DNA of 64,000 nucleotides from Nipponacmea schrenckii (lineage: Eukaryota; Mollusca; Gastropoda; Lottiidae), in the NCBI GenBank assembly GCA_030562195.1, contig CM060203.1, positions 10,058,208-10,122,207 of the forward strand. The letters are read 5' to 3'. The notes beneath the pieces were generated by a model. The model did no database searches. It was not told the DNA's origin and saw nothing but the letters and a program-made list of their open reading frames with translations. A program made the position numbers and the translations under genes. Shown piece after piece: positions 24,895-35,875 of this stretch (its first letter is position 1; each line of letters starts with the position of its first letter).

Positions 24895-25190
24895 GGAACT
24901 GTGGTGGCTCAGTGAGTTAGATTCTTCCTCGCTAACCTGAAGGTCCAAGTTCAATCTCGTTTTCTCCCTTTCAGTGATGCAGATCTGAGGGGCTGACGAG
25001 GAAAAAGCCTCTAGTCGTTCGGATGGGACAATAAACCGAGGCGTCGTGAGCTACAAGCTGTGTATCTAAGATTCCTCTACAAATGGAAATCGCAAAAAAG
25101 GAGGTCCGTGTCATGTCTCCTCAGTGCACCCCGCATGGCGTTGCCTGTCTTGCATTAGGTGCAAAAGAGTAAGACTAAGCGTAAAACTAA
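24895..25190 (+). mobile_element. tRNA-derived SINE
   Basis: The head contains a box A-like TGGCTCAGTGAG and a box B-like AAGTTCAATCTC about 40 bp later, the spacing of an internal Pol III promoter. The body has the block CGGATGGGACAATAAACCGA, which I associate with invertebrate SINEs. No tRNA cloverleaf with a good acceptor stem is present, so it is not a tRNA gene. Confidence 0.6.
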
Positions 25191-25583
25191 TCAACATCGT
25201 TGGTTGGAATTGTTTTCAACTTCCAAAAGTAATTTACAACTCGCATTAAAAGACTGTAGTATCTTTTAAACCCCTGACCCAATCTTTCTTTCATGAAAAT
25301 GATTCTCTCTGGCCCTTCCTACGGTGACTAGCTGTCAAACCCACCTATCTGACGACATTGTTTCTGCCTGCCTGCCTGCAGTATTCTATGTTAATAGTTT
25401 ATCAACAAGTTCAACGTTCTTTATAAACTTTGTTTGGAATCCTTGGCTATGGTCAATCAGTTTCTAGTCACACCCACGAATTTATTTCAGGATTGGTGAA
25501 CTGTATAAAATCCTCAGAAAACAGGATATCTTAACAACATTTTTAGTTTTTCACTCACAATACAATACTTTGAATATTTTTAG

Positions 25584-26072
25584 AATCATAGAAGAGAAGA
25601 AGAGAACTTGTAGAAATTAAGAAGGTAAGAACATAGTCTAGCATTGTTCTAAATAATGTTCCGTAATTAGATCAGAAGTTCATCCATAGCTTATTAGTGA
25701 TGGAACAGGATTTATACCTTTGTCCTTTGGAATTCAGGAATGGTGCTTGTTAGCTCCATGATTTGAACGAAATGGTTATTGCAGATTCCTTAAGAACAAA
25801 ATATATTGCAGTAAATAGTATTTGGTTGATATTACAAAGCTGCAAATGTATAAACGCTTCAAACTCATTCTGGACTTTTGTGCAAACTCATTCCGAACTC
25901 AAACAATTGAAAGTTTTTATAAAATGTTGAAAATCTGTATCATAAAAACGCATAGATATACACATTCCTTATATTCAAATTTACCATATTGTTGATCACT
26001 ATACAAAATAACGACTGGTTTCTTTTTCAGACTAAGGCTAATATCTGATAAAAGTTGGAGAGTTGTCCGCGC
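25584..26072 (+). other. two candidate small exons of a transcript without clear coding content
   Basis: 25584-25624 is bounded by TATTTTTAG and a GTAAGA donor, and 26029-26072 by CTTTTTCAG and a GTGAGT donor. Neither gives a convincing coding frame. They could belong to a long noncoding RNA or 5' UTR that starts at the candidate promoter near 21838. The support is splice-site quality only. Confidence 0.25.
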
Positions 26073-26194
26073 TGGTGAGTAATATCTAGTTTTGTATTCA
26101 TACTGACCACAGAAAACTGTTATTGAACCATGCTTCTCTCTGTTCGCAGTAGATTTATTTTGCCCCACTTTTGCCATATACGCTGACTCCTTTT

Positions 26195-26960
26195 TCTACG
26201 CCCACATAAAATATGTGGACGTATATACTGTCGTCGTCCCTGTCCGTCGATCCGTTGATCCTCGGTTCGTCAACATTTGTTGTAGGCACTATAGAAGCTA
26301 CAATTTTCTAAGGATTTTAATGGAACTTAGTGGGAGCAATGGAATTTTTCAGACGATGGTCCAGTTCGAATTTGAAGATTTTTCGATGAACAGTTTTTGA
26401 GTTATTGCCCTTTTCTTTAATTGTGAATGCAATAGAAGCTACAATTTTCAATGAATTTGAATAAAACTTGATTAGAGCATTGGAATTTATAATGCGCGGT
26501 CAAGTTTGGATTTGACGGTTTTTTTTATGAACATTTTTTGACTTTGTGTGAGCTTTGGAATTTATAAGACAGCGGTCAAGTTTGAATTTACCAATTTTCA
26601 ATGAACTTTTTTTCGATTTATTGCCTTTGTAAAATCTCCAATTTTAACTGGATTTTGATGAAACTTAGTCTTTGTGTATTGTTATTTATAAGGCGGTGGT
26701 CAAGTTCGAATTTGACAATTTTAATGAACATTTTTTTTTAGTTATTACCCTTGATTTGTTGAAACTTGGTGTGGGCATTCGAATTTATAAGAATGCAGTA
26801 AAGATTAAATTTTACGACTTTTCCATGAACAGTTTCAGTAAAATCGTGTCAAAATTGTTTTGTTGGTGCAATAGAAGCTGCAATTAACAATGTATTTTGA
26901 TGAAACTTGATGGGGGCATTGGCAGTGAAAAAAAATTCAATGAATTTTTTTTTTTGAATT
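26195..26960. repeat. degenerate tandem repeat of about 110-150 bp units
   Basis: Five or six diverged units carry the blocks CAATAGAAGCTACAATTTTC, TTTGATGAAACTTG, GGAATTTATAAG, GGTCAAGTTTGAATTTGACG and GAACATTTTTTGAGTTATTG in the same order. The left edge begins with a short palindrome (CCACATAAAATATGTGG). Open frames inside it are repeat sequence, not genes. Confidence 0.7.
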
Positions 26961-29285
26961 TAGTATTCAAATTCAATGCTGCCAGTGGGCGTATATTACC
27001 TTGCCTGGCAAGCTATCTTGAATTTAACCACAGATTGGGTTATTTACATCAAAACATAATTTCAGAATATAGATTAAATGTATTTAATGTAATAGATTTT
27101 TGTGTTTCACTGAGAACTTAAACAACTATATCTGAAGTTACTTCTGAAAAGATATCATTAAACCTGAGATTTTAAGATTTTTGAATCTTTGATTTGGCCT
27201 ACTACAAGAATAACCTTTGATGAATCTTTGATAAATGGCTTTCTGTATAGACAAAACCTAATAAATTTGTTACGTAATACAAGTTACGAATTAAAAGCAT
27301 ATTATTGAACACAAACATCTAACTGTTAGTATAAAACTGTAAATCATAGCTATCAAATAGTTTATGCAAATGTATGTGGAAATATAAGAAATGTATTAAT
27401 ATGTAATTACGGTTTAAAAGACTGCATTATGTTTTGTAACGCTGACGAAGAGCCTTACGATGCTCGAATTATCGTATACAAGTTTTCTACATCAAGATTG
27501 CCCAGCATCTTTTACTTAACGATACTTGCTTGCTTTAAAGCCAACACGCTCAATCCATTCACAAAATGTTTAAAATGCAGATCTAAATACGCGGCCCCGC
27601 TACCTCAAACAAGACTTCGTGCCTAGAATTATTTGGATTCTAAAATTTGATTGATTTTAAGTTGACGACATACAATGAACCCCTTAAAAAGATGAAATAG
27701 TGACAGAATAACATTATCTCGAAAGTTATTATTTATTACCGTATTTACTGCTTTAAAGATTCTTTATCGTACGTTGTATAGCTTTCAAGTTTCCATACTA
27801 CCGTATAACCTTGTATAACTACTTGGTGCGATTCAACTACTGATAACCTCTTTTTTTTTTTTTTTTTTTAGATCACGTTAAGTTTTTCCTAGTTTGCTAA
27901 TCTTTGTAAGCAAATTTCTGTTTTATATGATTGACTTATCGACAGTGACCATAAGCCGACTGTTCCTAAAAATTGTACAATCTACCGAGAATCATAATAT
28001 GCATATTACACATACACAAAGAGAATAGTTTACTACGTTACGTACGGTCAACAATCAACAACAATGGGCCAAAGAGACTACTTTAAGGTGTATGCAAATA
28101 CAACATTATGAAAAATAAACAATATTAAACTAATAACACCATTGAATAAGAACCTAATAACCTACCGAAGACTAACTTGTGAATGAAATACGAGTCAAAG
28201 GGTTTTTCACTGACTAGTTGTGTTTGGTGTCTACCGAAAGGTGTTTGTCTATAGAATAGAATATCAATAATGTCTTACGGTTGTCATGCACCTGGTTATC
28301 TTACACTAAGTTTATATACTCATTTCTTACATACGTACTTACGTCAAAAAAAATATACGTATTGAAACGTAAGAATGTTTGACCACCCTTATTCGTGAAT
28401 GGAACACAGTTTTGCATTTTTTTAACCTTTAATTGGGGGTTTGGGACATTGCGATATGCATGCGATACAACTTTAAAACATTACAATATTGAAATTAATA
28501 TCATAATATTACAAAATGCAGTATTAAGGGTATAGTGTTATACTTATCATTCGATGCACAATTTTATAGGGAGCAGTTTTCGGTGTACACCATCTACAAC
28601 TAAATCTGGACAGTACCGTTATTCATTTATCTGAATTTTAAATAGGCCTCAGGTTTTATGGGTGTCTAAGTTTGAATTCGGACAGAAGCTAAGTTCTTTT
28701 CTCTTCTCTTTAAATAAAATAATGAAATTAGCCCTATGTCATATTTATCAATATCTTGTCGATTTTAATAACTAGTCGCCAAAGTTGATTCATAAAAAGC
28801 ATGGAGAAAAATTCAATTGACATAGTATTGATGGCGTCACGAATCAAGTGTAAGGCTTGTACATTAACGTCTGGTTACTGTGTTAAAACCAAATTATTTA
28901 AAGATTTGTTCAACATACTTTCTCACGAGATAAATTATGTATAGGTTAATGGTCAATTTTGTCAATAAGTCTAATAATGACCGATGAACGAGAACCCATT
29001 AACCACCTTAAAATACAAATAAACGAATATACCTCGCTGTAAAATCACTTGAGTTTTGTTGTTTTTTTTTAAAATGTTATCAAAACTTTTGAGTCCCTCA
29101 CTATTTCATTGTACCTTTTCATAAGGAAAAAATAGATTGCTATATTGTATCTGGGGTTTACATATTGTGTCCAATGCTTGTTAACTTATAATGGATTGTG
29201 ACAACTTTAAGATACAATGGCTTTCTGAAAATGATAATCATTTCGACGACAGTGATAATATGTAATTGAAGGCATCATACACTTT
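26961..29285. other. intergenic DNA, no gene seen
   Basis: AT-rich sequence with a run of 20 T at about 27850; no exon or mobile element recognised. Confidence 0.4.
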
Positions 29286-29411
29286 TGTGACGTCACCCTT
29301 TAGTCTCACTTATTCAGAGAAATTCATCCGGGGCTTCAAAATATCTAACGCGAGATTTTGAAGCCCCGGATGAATTTCTCTGAATAAGTGAGAATAAAGG
29401 GTGACGTCACA
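29286..29411. repeat. near-perfect 57-bp-arm hairpin
   Basis: Arms 29286-29342 and 29355-29411 are reverse complements with a single mismatch, around a 12-bp loop. Each outer end carries the palindrome TGACGTCA, a cAMP-response-element-type site. There is no coding content. It fits a fold-back MITE or a DNA segment transcribed into a long hairpin RNA; no target duplication was clear. Confidence 0.85.
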
Positions 29412-32400
29412 TCTGTATCTTAAGTATGGATCACGTTTATATTTGCAATCAGTTTTCATGAACTATCGGCTAACATTGCCACAAATTGAATATTTTGTAC
29501 ATTTTCACCATCGGGTCTATTTTGCATTTATCAAATATGGCTTGGATGTACATAATTCATATGAATAAATGATGTATCGATAGTGCCACTGGACCTTTCC
29601 TATTTCAACAATGCTTACCTGCACCATTGCAGGGTCAAATCGAATTGAAGGTACAACATGTATGCTAGAAATAGTCTTATTTGCTGAAACATCGTCGTCC
29701 ACCGTCTCCATTTAAAAGTAGATGACACGAATTCTTATAGCAACCAATTGCACATAAACGTTGCACCTGGCAAATACGTTACCTTTACCTAAATTGAGTG
29801 ATAATGTTTTGGTTTTGGGTAACCAAAACCATGTATAATATAAACATCAACGTGACAAAAAGAAACGTGATAATATTTCTAACACACCCTATTGCTTTTA
29901 AAATGCATATTAAATACAATCTAATTTAAACAACCGTACATGTTATACACAATTTAATTATTGGCATTGATATTTTCTGAAATGACATTTGAATGGCAAA
30001 AACGCTTGAAAGAATAATTCTTTCTTATTTTGTACAATCTTTTGATACTTTGTTTCTTAGAGAGTTCATAGTTGTTCTTCTATGGCTTTGCTCCATAAAA
30101 GTAACGTAACGTTAATAGTGTACTGTGTATCTCCCATTTGCTGAAGTGGTGGAGACGGAAATAATTTCTCAAGTCAAGCGTACGATTGTTTTTTTTTTTT
30201 TAAATCCTGATTATCAGCAGGATCTTAACGTTGGTTGGGCTAATCTCACAATGAATAATAACGCTGTAATAATCTTTAATTTATTGAAATTATGACTGTG
30301 ACAATTCAATTGCGAACAATTTGTTACTTTTCAACCAAAAGATATTATGTTGTGAATATTAGTTTTGAAATTTAATGATATCTTAAACATCTTAGGGACA
30401 TGGTACTTATATAGAAACTAATGAATTAAAAGTTCAGTGGAAAGAACAGGTTGCAAAATTTAAACGAGAGATCTGAATCATTTTCGAACGTTGTTGAGGA
30501 ACGTATATCTATCGTTCACAAATACACATGACCTTTCGAAATGGCACTCTCCTTAGAAACTTGTTAATATTGCTTATAATTGCCGAATAATGAAATCTAT
30601 AAACAAATAATTCACAACAGATTTGAATGAAAAGTTGTCAAACTGTTTATATGAACATGAAAATCTTTCAAAGTTAAAAAAAATCTGAATTATGAGTAAG
30701 TGTAGGAAAACCAGAAAAGCCCTAATATTTTGTATGTCTTGAGGTGTACAGTTGATGCAGTTGGATGATTTAGAATCCTTCTATTTTAAATTTGACCTCA
30801 CTCTCATTATTACTGCATTCCTTTATGAAACACAATACGAAGTGATGCTGCTTATTTGTCATTTATAGCCTTTCACCAAACCTATTGATGGCGTCACTAA
30901 CACTATTGCTAAACCTTAATTAATCTATTCTTTAATTCACCATTAATTCGTGTTTGTCCCCAAATTACTTGTCAAAAAGAAATGGAGAGTGATAAACACA
31001 TCCGATTCGAAGAACAAATTCGTTAATAATTTTAACTATTTGAAAAGTTAGATTTTTGATTGCTTATATAATTGGCTTTTCTTAGCATGATTTCATATTT
31101 GAAACTAGTTCCTTTCCAGCAGTGTTTTCATCATGATTTCCAAAGTGCGTAAACGAGACTGGGTCAAGAATAAAAAATGAATACTAGTTAACAGGGAAAA
31201 AAACATGATACGTGCTACCATTAGGTTTATAGTATAAATACTACCAAGGTCGGACCATTTTGTAATATGTTGTCTGGGTACACAATACAACCATTTTATT
31301 CTTAGCATTGTTCAATTAATTGATCCCGTTTACACAGAGAATCGTACAAGGTTTTATATTGTCATCATAGGCAACGCCTTTAATCCTTTTTTTTCTCATA
31401 TCATTTATGTACTTTTTGAATAACTATGGTGGAATATGTTCTCCCTCGGGATCCCCGATATCAACTAACATGGATACTAATACAAAAATTAAAATTTATG
31501 TGGGATTTATTTTGAAACCTTTGAATGATTTTGGATATTTCATTTCTGGTCAATTTAGGTAGGTTAAATCCTGTTTTTGCAATTTACACAAAAGGCATTC
31601 AAAATGCCCTGACACCTTTTACTTTTTGTTAATCGCATATTATTAGGGACTCACATTAATAGTACTTTGTTTATTCACAATCAAAAATAGGCTATTGGTA
31701 GCGCTTTCATATTCAATTTTGTTCACAGCGTATTCCGGATATGAACAAGGAAATAGTGACATTTTAAAAGATAACGTTGTGTCATGAAGAAAAATCTGTT
31801 TTATATCTATACAATTTAAATAACATGTACTAAATTGAAATCTTGATTTATTCTTATTTCTCAAACATTGAAAGAAATTGACATTCAAAATACACATCTA
31901 AAAAAAAATACGCTTGTAAAAGCGAAAAGGAAAGGGGATCAAAAAGAGTTACTTACTACAATTTTATTTACTTTTTTATATGTTTTTATTTTTAGGGTTG
32001 AATCGAACAAAACAATCTTTATATACCGTTAAAAAGCGACTGTGTCATTCGCTTTAACCCTACCTTGATAATAAAATAATTGTATTATATTTAATCGCAC
32101 TTGAGCTAAAACGACGTGCAACTAAAACGAAGGCGTTTTCAAGGTATCGTAAACTCCAACAACAAGCGAGATTTTGCACAATGAACTTATTTCTTAAATC
32201 ACATCACGTAAACGGTTCACGAACAACTAACGTATTGCTTTACTTCATAACACAAATCACTGTGTCTAAAGTGCATATATGGTATTTGTGAGTGCACGAT
32301 AATTTTAATAAAGGCCAACGGTTATGACCTTGACTACATTTTAATAAATTTTCCCACGCTAATTTTCCCGTGAATCATTATCATTATGGCTTTATTCTGT

Positions 32401-33231
32401 ATTATAAGCTCTGGGCTAAGTCGCCAAAAATAATCTTATTGCACTTTCTGTTCGATTTCTAAGTTGGTACTGATACATCGTAACGTTGATGAGAGTATAA
32501 AATTTTGGAGAGTCAACATCACTATCCAAACCAATATTTGTTGCGGACACTTCTATTGGTATCATTAATTTCTATTGAATTATAAACAAATCAGATGTCA
32601 ATAGTTAGACCTAACAAAAACACCACTCAACATTAACATTCCTTTTGAATAGTAAAGCAATTATTTGTGTCAATACTTGGTGTGCATCATAACACACTTG
32701 ACACCAACGAAAAAGCAACATTCACACAGATTAAAAAGTTAAACGGTTATTTAAGTACAAATTCTCCAATGTGTGTCCAAAGGAACAATAAACCTTGAGG
32801 TCTGGTCTTAGGCAAAGGCAGCAATTGACTCTCTTGAAACCAACATGTACTGAAATACCATTAAACTCATAGGTACTGAACTACCTCGAAGCTCATATAC
32901 TGAACTACATTGAAGCTAAATACTAAACTACCTTGAAGCTCACATTTACTGAACTCCCATGTATTGAACTACATTAAAACTCTTTAGCTCCCAAATTGGA
33001 GCCAGAAATGGAATGATAACGATGCGTTGTTTATGGGAATGAAAGGTGATCGCTCGATACTGATCTACCAGACAGATTGAAACTCATTGTGAAACTCATA
33101 CCCATTTCAATCAGACATCTAAAATCCCATTTGGATATTTGACATATCTTTTGTTGAAACCAATTTATTCGCTGGGCTTTTTATAATTGTTTTAGATCTT
33201 TATCCTGTCCTTATTTTTTTACATTATAATA
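29412..33231. other. intergenic DNA with a small tandem repeat at 32844-32982
   Basis: No supportable gene. At 32844-32982 about six imperfect copies of a 22-27-bp unit (TACTGAACTACCTTGAAGCT) occur head to tail. The virus-like element begins shortly after, at 33238. Confidence 0.5.
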
Positions 33232-33237
33232 TTCACG
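33232..33237. repeat. target-site duplication, left copy (TTCACG)
   Basis: TTCACG immediately precedes the left terminus AGTAGTTAAG and is repeated in direct orientation at 40537-40542, immediately after the right terminus CTTAACTACT. Six base pairs is the duplication length known for Polinton/Maverick elements. Confidence 0.9.
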
Positions 33238-33270
33238 AGTAGTTAAGAGAAGACTTTATGAAAAGAAAAA

Positions 33271-33410
33271 AACAATAGAGCTAGAACAATGGAGAACAAT
33301 GGGGTTATTGAAGCGATTAATTGGCGAACAATGGGTGATCGATTAAGGGAACAATGGGTTGACGGTGAACAAAGGATGTTAAACAATGGTGCCAAAGTGA
33401 ACAAAGAATC
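33271..33410. promoter_or_regulatory. cluster of SOX-type ACAATG/ACAAAG motifs, left terminus
   Basis: GAACAATGG or close variants start at 33284, 33294, 33326, 33349, 33367 (GAACAAAGG), 33381 (AAACAATGG) and 33399 (GAACAAAG), with a weaker AACAATAG at 33271. All are in the same orientation, 10-32 bp apart. The core fits the binding consensus of SOX HMG-box factors, (A/T)(A/T)CAA(A/T)G. A role as terminal enhancer or replication element is inference. Confidence 0.6.
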
Positions 33411-33451
33411 CTGGAAGTGAGACAATGCGGTGCCAATATTGGTAAAGGTAC

Positions 33452-33955
33452 CAGGTGCGTTTCCGTCATTGTTCGAAAACAGGTGCGAAAGTTTTTGAAA
33501 TCGTTTATATCGTCACATTGTTTCGAATATTGATTTTAATGTTATCTTACGTTTACAATACAGTATTATTGTTGGTTTTCTTTACGAAAAAACATGTATG
33601 ATATTTTACATTTACGTCCAACAAAAATAAAAAAATAAAAAACTAATAAACATCGTACGTGGTTGCAATTTTGTAGTTTTTTTTATTTTGCTCTGTACGT
33701 CATTTTTTGAAAAGTGAGACGTGTTTTTTTTTTTGGAGTGTTTGTTTTACCGTGTCCTTTTTTCTCGCGAATATACGGTATTATGTAGAGATTATGTTGA
33801 TTGAAAAGTAACGAGTTACTATTCGATATAAGGCACTTCCACAGGGTTATGTTTACAATAATTGCGTGGTTATGTGTAAAGAATTAAATAAAACAAAAAT
33901 CATAACGTTATCATCAGGTGCGTTTCCGTCATTGTTCGAAAACAGGTGCGAAAGT
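33452..33955. repeat. 41-bp direct repeats with CAGGTGCG pairs, left arm
   Basis: 33452-33492 and 33915-33955 are identical over 41 bp, 463 bp apart. Each unit itself begins and nearly ends with CAGGTGCG, so each arm has four E-box cores CAGGTG. The mirror copies are at 40282-40322 and 39819-39859. They bracket an AT-rich non-coding stretch. Confidence 0.85.
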
Positions 33956-34136
33956 CGTCTTTGTTCGAAGCGTGGGTATTGAAAAGTTGGGAATTGAAAA
34001 CGTTTGCTTTTATTATTTTGTCTTAATATTTTTCAAAATTTCGAAAAAAGTGGGTTTGACAATGTTTTTCTTTTGCTTTCGGTGGATTGGACGAAATAAT
34101 GGACACGTAAGACAGGGGGGAGGAGTACGAATTGGG

Positions 34137-34145
34137 TATAAAAAG
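34137..34145 (+). promoter_or_regulatory. TATA box for the PC4-like gene, left arm
   Basis: TATAAAAAG lies 69 bp before the ATG at 34215, after a G-rich stretch (ACAGGGGGGAGGAG). It is the best core promoter signal in the arm, and the mirror copy at 39629-39637 has the same place in the right arm. Confidence 0.65.
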
Positions 34146-34214
34146 CCATGTAAAACGTAAGAACCTTATTTTTTTGGAAAAGGAACTTATTTTCTGAAAG
34201 AAATTAAAACCGTC

Positions 34215-34685
34215 ATGTCGTCTAAGAATTTATTTGCAAAAAATATAGGAAAAATGGCCAAGGTGACCGTCACTCCTTGGAGAGGAGATCTTCTTTTTCA
34301 CATTAGGATGTTCAACATGGAAAATGGAATGGAATACCCATTACCCGCGGGTATCGCCTTAAGCATGAGACAGTGGGCTACCTTGGAACATCACAGCCAT
34401 ATGATAGAAGAATGGTTAGGCGTTTTGGCGGAAAATAAGACGATAGAATTGGGAGACCACGTGAGAGTGTCCGTGGACAAGAAGTATCCGGGCGTGGACA
34501 TACGTAAATTTTTTTGGTGCGAGGAAAAAGATATGTTGATCCCTACCCGTAAAGGATACCACTTGAGTATCGATCAGTTTTTTGTGCTCAAGGAATGTTT
34601 TGGTGACATTATCGTAGATTTGCCTCGAGTAGGGGAGGAGTTATGGAAGTGTAAAGACGCGATTGGTCTGACCTCATCTACGTAA
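34215..34685 (+). CDS. PC4-like protein with two tandem repeats, left copy (156 aa)
   Basis: Residues 94-132 (VDIRKFF...IPTRKGYHLSIDQF..L) follow the pattern of the C-terminal domain of transcription coactivator PC4/Sub1: an (I/V)DIR strand, a basic PxxKG turn, then LS..QW and a helix. Residues 28-60 show the same pattern a second time (HIRMF..., PAGIALSMRQWATL). PC4 works as a homodimer that binds single-stranded DNA; here both halves appear to be in one chain. This is my pattern reading; a profile search was not possible. A likely role is ssDNA binding during viral replication or transcription. It is the first gene from the terminus, with a TATA box upstream, and its protein is identical to the right-arm copy. 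Confidence 0.75.
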   Translation: MSSKNLFAKNIGKMAKVTVTPWRGDLLFHIRMFNMENGMEYPLPAGIALSMRQWATLEHHSHMIEEWLGVLAENKTIELGDHVRVSVDKKYPGVDIRKFFWCEEKDMLIPTRKGYHLSIDQFFVLKECFGDIIVDLPRVGEELWKCKDAIGLTSST

Positions 34686-34774
34686 CGTGCATAAAACGGA
34701 TGGTATCAGGGTAAAACGACGCAAAAAAAAAAAAAAAAATAAGAACGACTAACAAACACTGACGAAAAAACAAG

Positions 34775-35737
34775 ATGGCTCTACCCTCTGTGACCGAAGC
34801 CTCGCTCACTATCAAGTACGCTTTTAATGATGGAAATGTTATTGAAGAGGTGGTGATAAATATTTCTAGAGACAATGCCCGACGAAAAGCGACTTTCAAA
34901 CTTTCGGTGGAGGAATGGCAAGGAGTAATGGATGTTTACGACAGATACTGTCTACAACCCCAAGTGTTGATGAGAGAGACGATCAGCGAGACACTTTCGT
35001 GTATATTTGGGGAGATAAACCAAGTGGTACTGACGAGGAAATACATCAAAAATGGTCACATCGTCCATTTTACTATTCCCGAAAACGTGTTTAACACTTT
35101 GGTTAAAACGTCGTCGAAACGAATGGTCCTGAGTCAGGCACGTTACATGGTGTACGTGTGTCCTCCCGGATCTACGCATGCCGAACCAAAAGATTGGACG
35201 CTTACGTCTCAAGGAGAGGAATGGTGTACGGATGCGAAAGCGTGTATAGAACGAGCCTACGAGAAAGGATGGGAGCAACCCGATTCGTTTCGATGCCAGG
35301 TTCGAGTGGAAGGACTTTACGTAGAGAGACCCGAACCAAAATCGTCGAAGAGTGTACCGAAAGTGTGTGATGGCTGTCTTAAAGAGGTGTCTGGGGAGCA
35401 TTACTGCCCATCCACGGAGGTCATTGAATTGGTTGTAACCATATTAGCTCATATGACAAATGCGAGGATTAGCGAGTGTGTCAGAGAAAATTGCAGAGGA
35501 TGCACCGAAAATGTCAACAACCAATTAGGTCATAGTTGTTTGGGTATAAATGAATTTTTTGAAGAACTCAATTTTGTGGATATGTATTTCGCAGAGTGTT
35601 TTGGGGCCTTGCCGAAGGAAACTTTCATGATCGCCGCGTTATTCCAACCCTTATTGTACGATCATAGATCGGAGCTTTTCGAGACTGCCAAATTAAACTG
35701 GAAAGAGTTGGTATTTCAAAAAGTGAAGTCGTTGTAA
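34775..35737 (+). CDS. Cys-rich 320-aa protein of the virus-like element, left copy
   Basis: The first ~110 residues contain two stretches that again resemble the PC4-like pattern (TFKLSVEEWQGVMDVYDRY at 40-58, HIVHFTIPENVFNTLV at 95-110). The C-terminal part has likely metal ligands: C198-x2-C201, C211, then C235, C240, C243, H253 and C255. I do not recognise a named family, though proteins with a CxGC...HSCL block are, to my knowledge, common beside ATPase genes in virus-like elements of invertebrates. An ATG start close after a poly(A) run and a CATAAAA box near 34690 suggest its own promoter. The frame is fully open and identical to the right copy. Confidence 0.75.
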   Translation: MALPSVTEASLTIKYAFNDGNVIEEVVINISRDNARRKATFKLSVEEWQGVMDVYDRYCLQPQVLMRETISETLSCIFGEINQVVLTRKYIKNGHIVHFTIPENVFNTLVKTSSKRMVLSQARYMVYVCPPGSTHAEPKDWTLTSQGEEWCTDAKACIERAYEKGWEQPDSFRCQVRVEGLYVERPEPKSSKSVPKVCDGCLKEVSGEHYCPSTEVIELVVTILAHMTNARISECVRENCRGCTENVNNQLGHSCLGINEFFEELNFVDMYFAECFGALPKETFMIAALFQPLLYDHRSELFETAKLNWKELVFQKVKSL

Positions 35738-35816
35738 AGAAGAAACCCTGATACCTGACTATCTTACGATAATTATTTTAAAACTGTATGTCATATTTTT
35801 TGTACTTTTTTGTATG

Positions 35817-35825
35817 TATATAAAG
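35817..35825 (+). promoter_or_regulatory. TATA box for the ATPase gene, left arm
   Basis: TATATAAAG lies 51 bp before the ATG at 35876. The open frame continues upstream through the TATA box only with a TTG start, so the ATG at 35876 is the better start. Confidence 0.55.
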
Positions 35826-35875
35826 CAAGTATTATTAGCTATCAATTTTTATTTTTATTCCCCCTCACCGAGACG

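Noticed and set aside
24895..24975. tRNA gene
   Set aside because: Box A and box B-like sequences are present, but no proper cloverleaf or acceptor stem; it is the head of a SINE.
33918..34160. 80-residue open frame in both arms of the virus-like element
   Set aside because: It needs a GTG start, begins inside the 41-bp direct repeat, ends beyond the TATA box of the next gene and has no domain-like composition. It is better read as promoter DNA.
35158..35401. Other open frames inside the arm genes (both strands, for example 34952-35401 minus)
   Set aside because: They are shadows of the 320-residue gene, mirrored at 38374-38823 and 38405-38617, without independent features.
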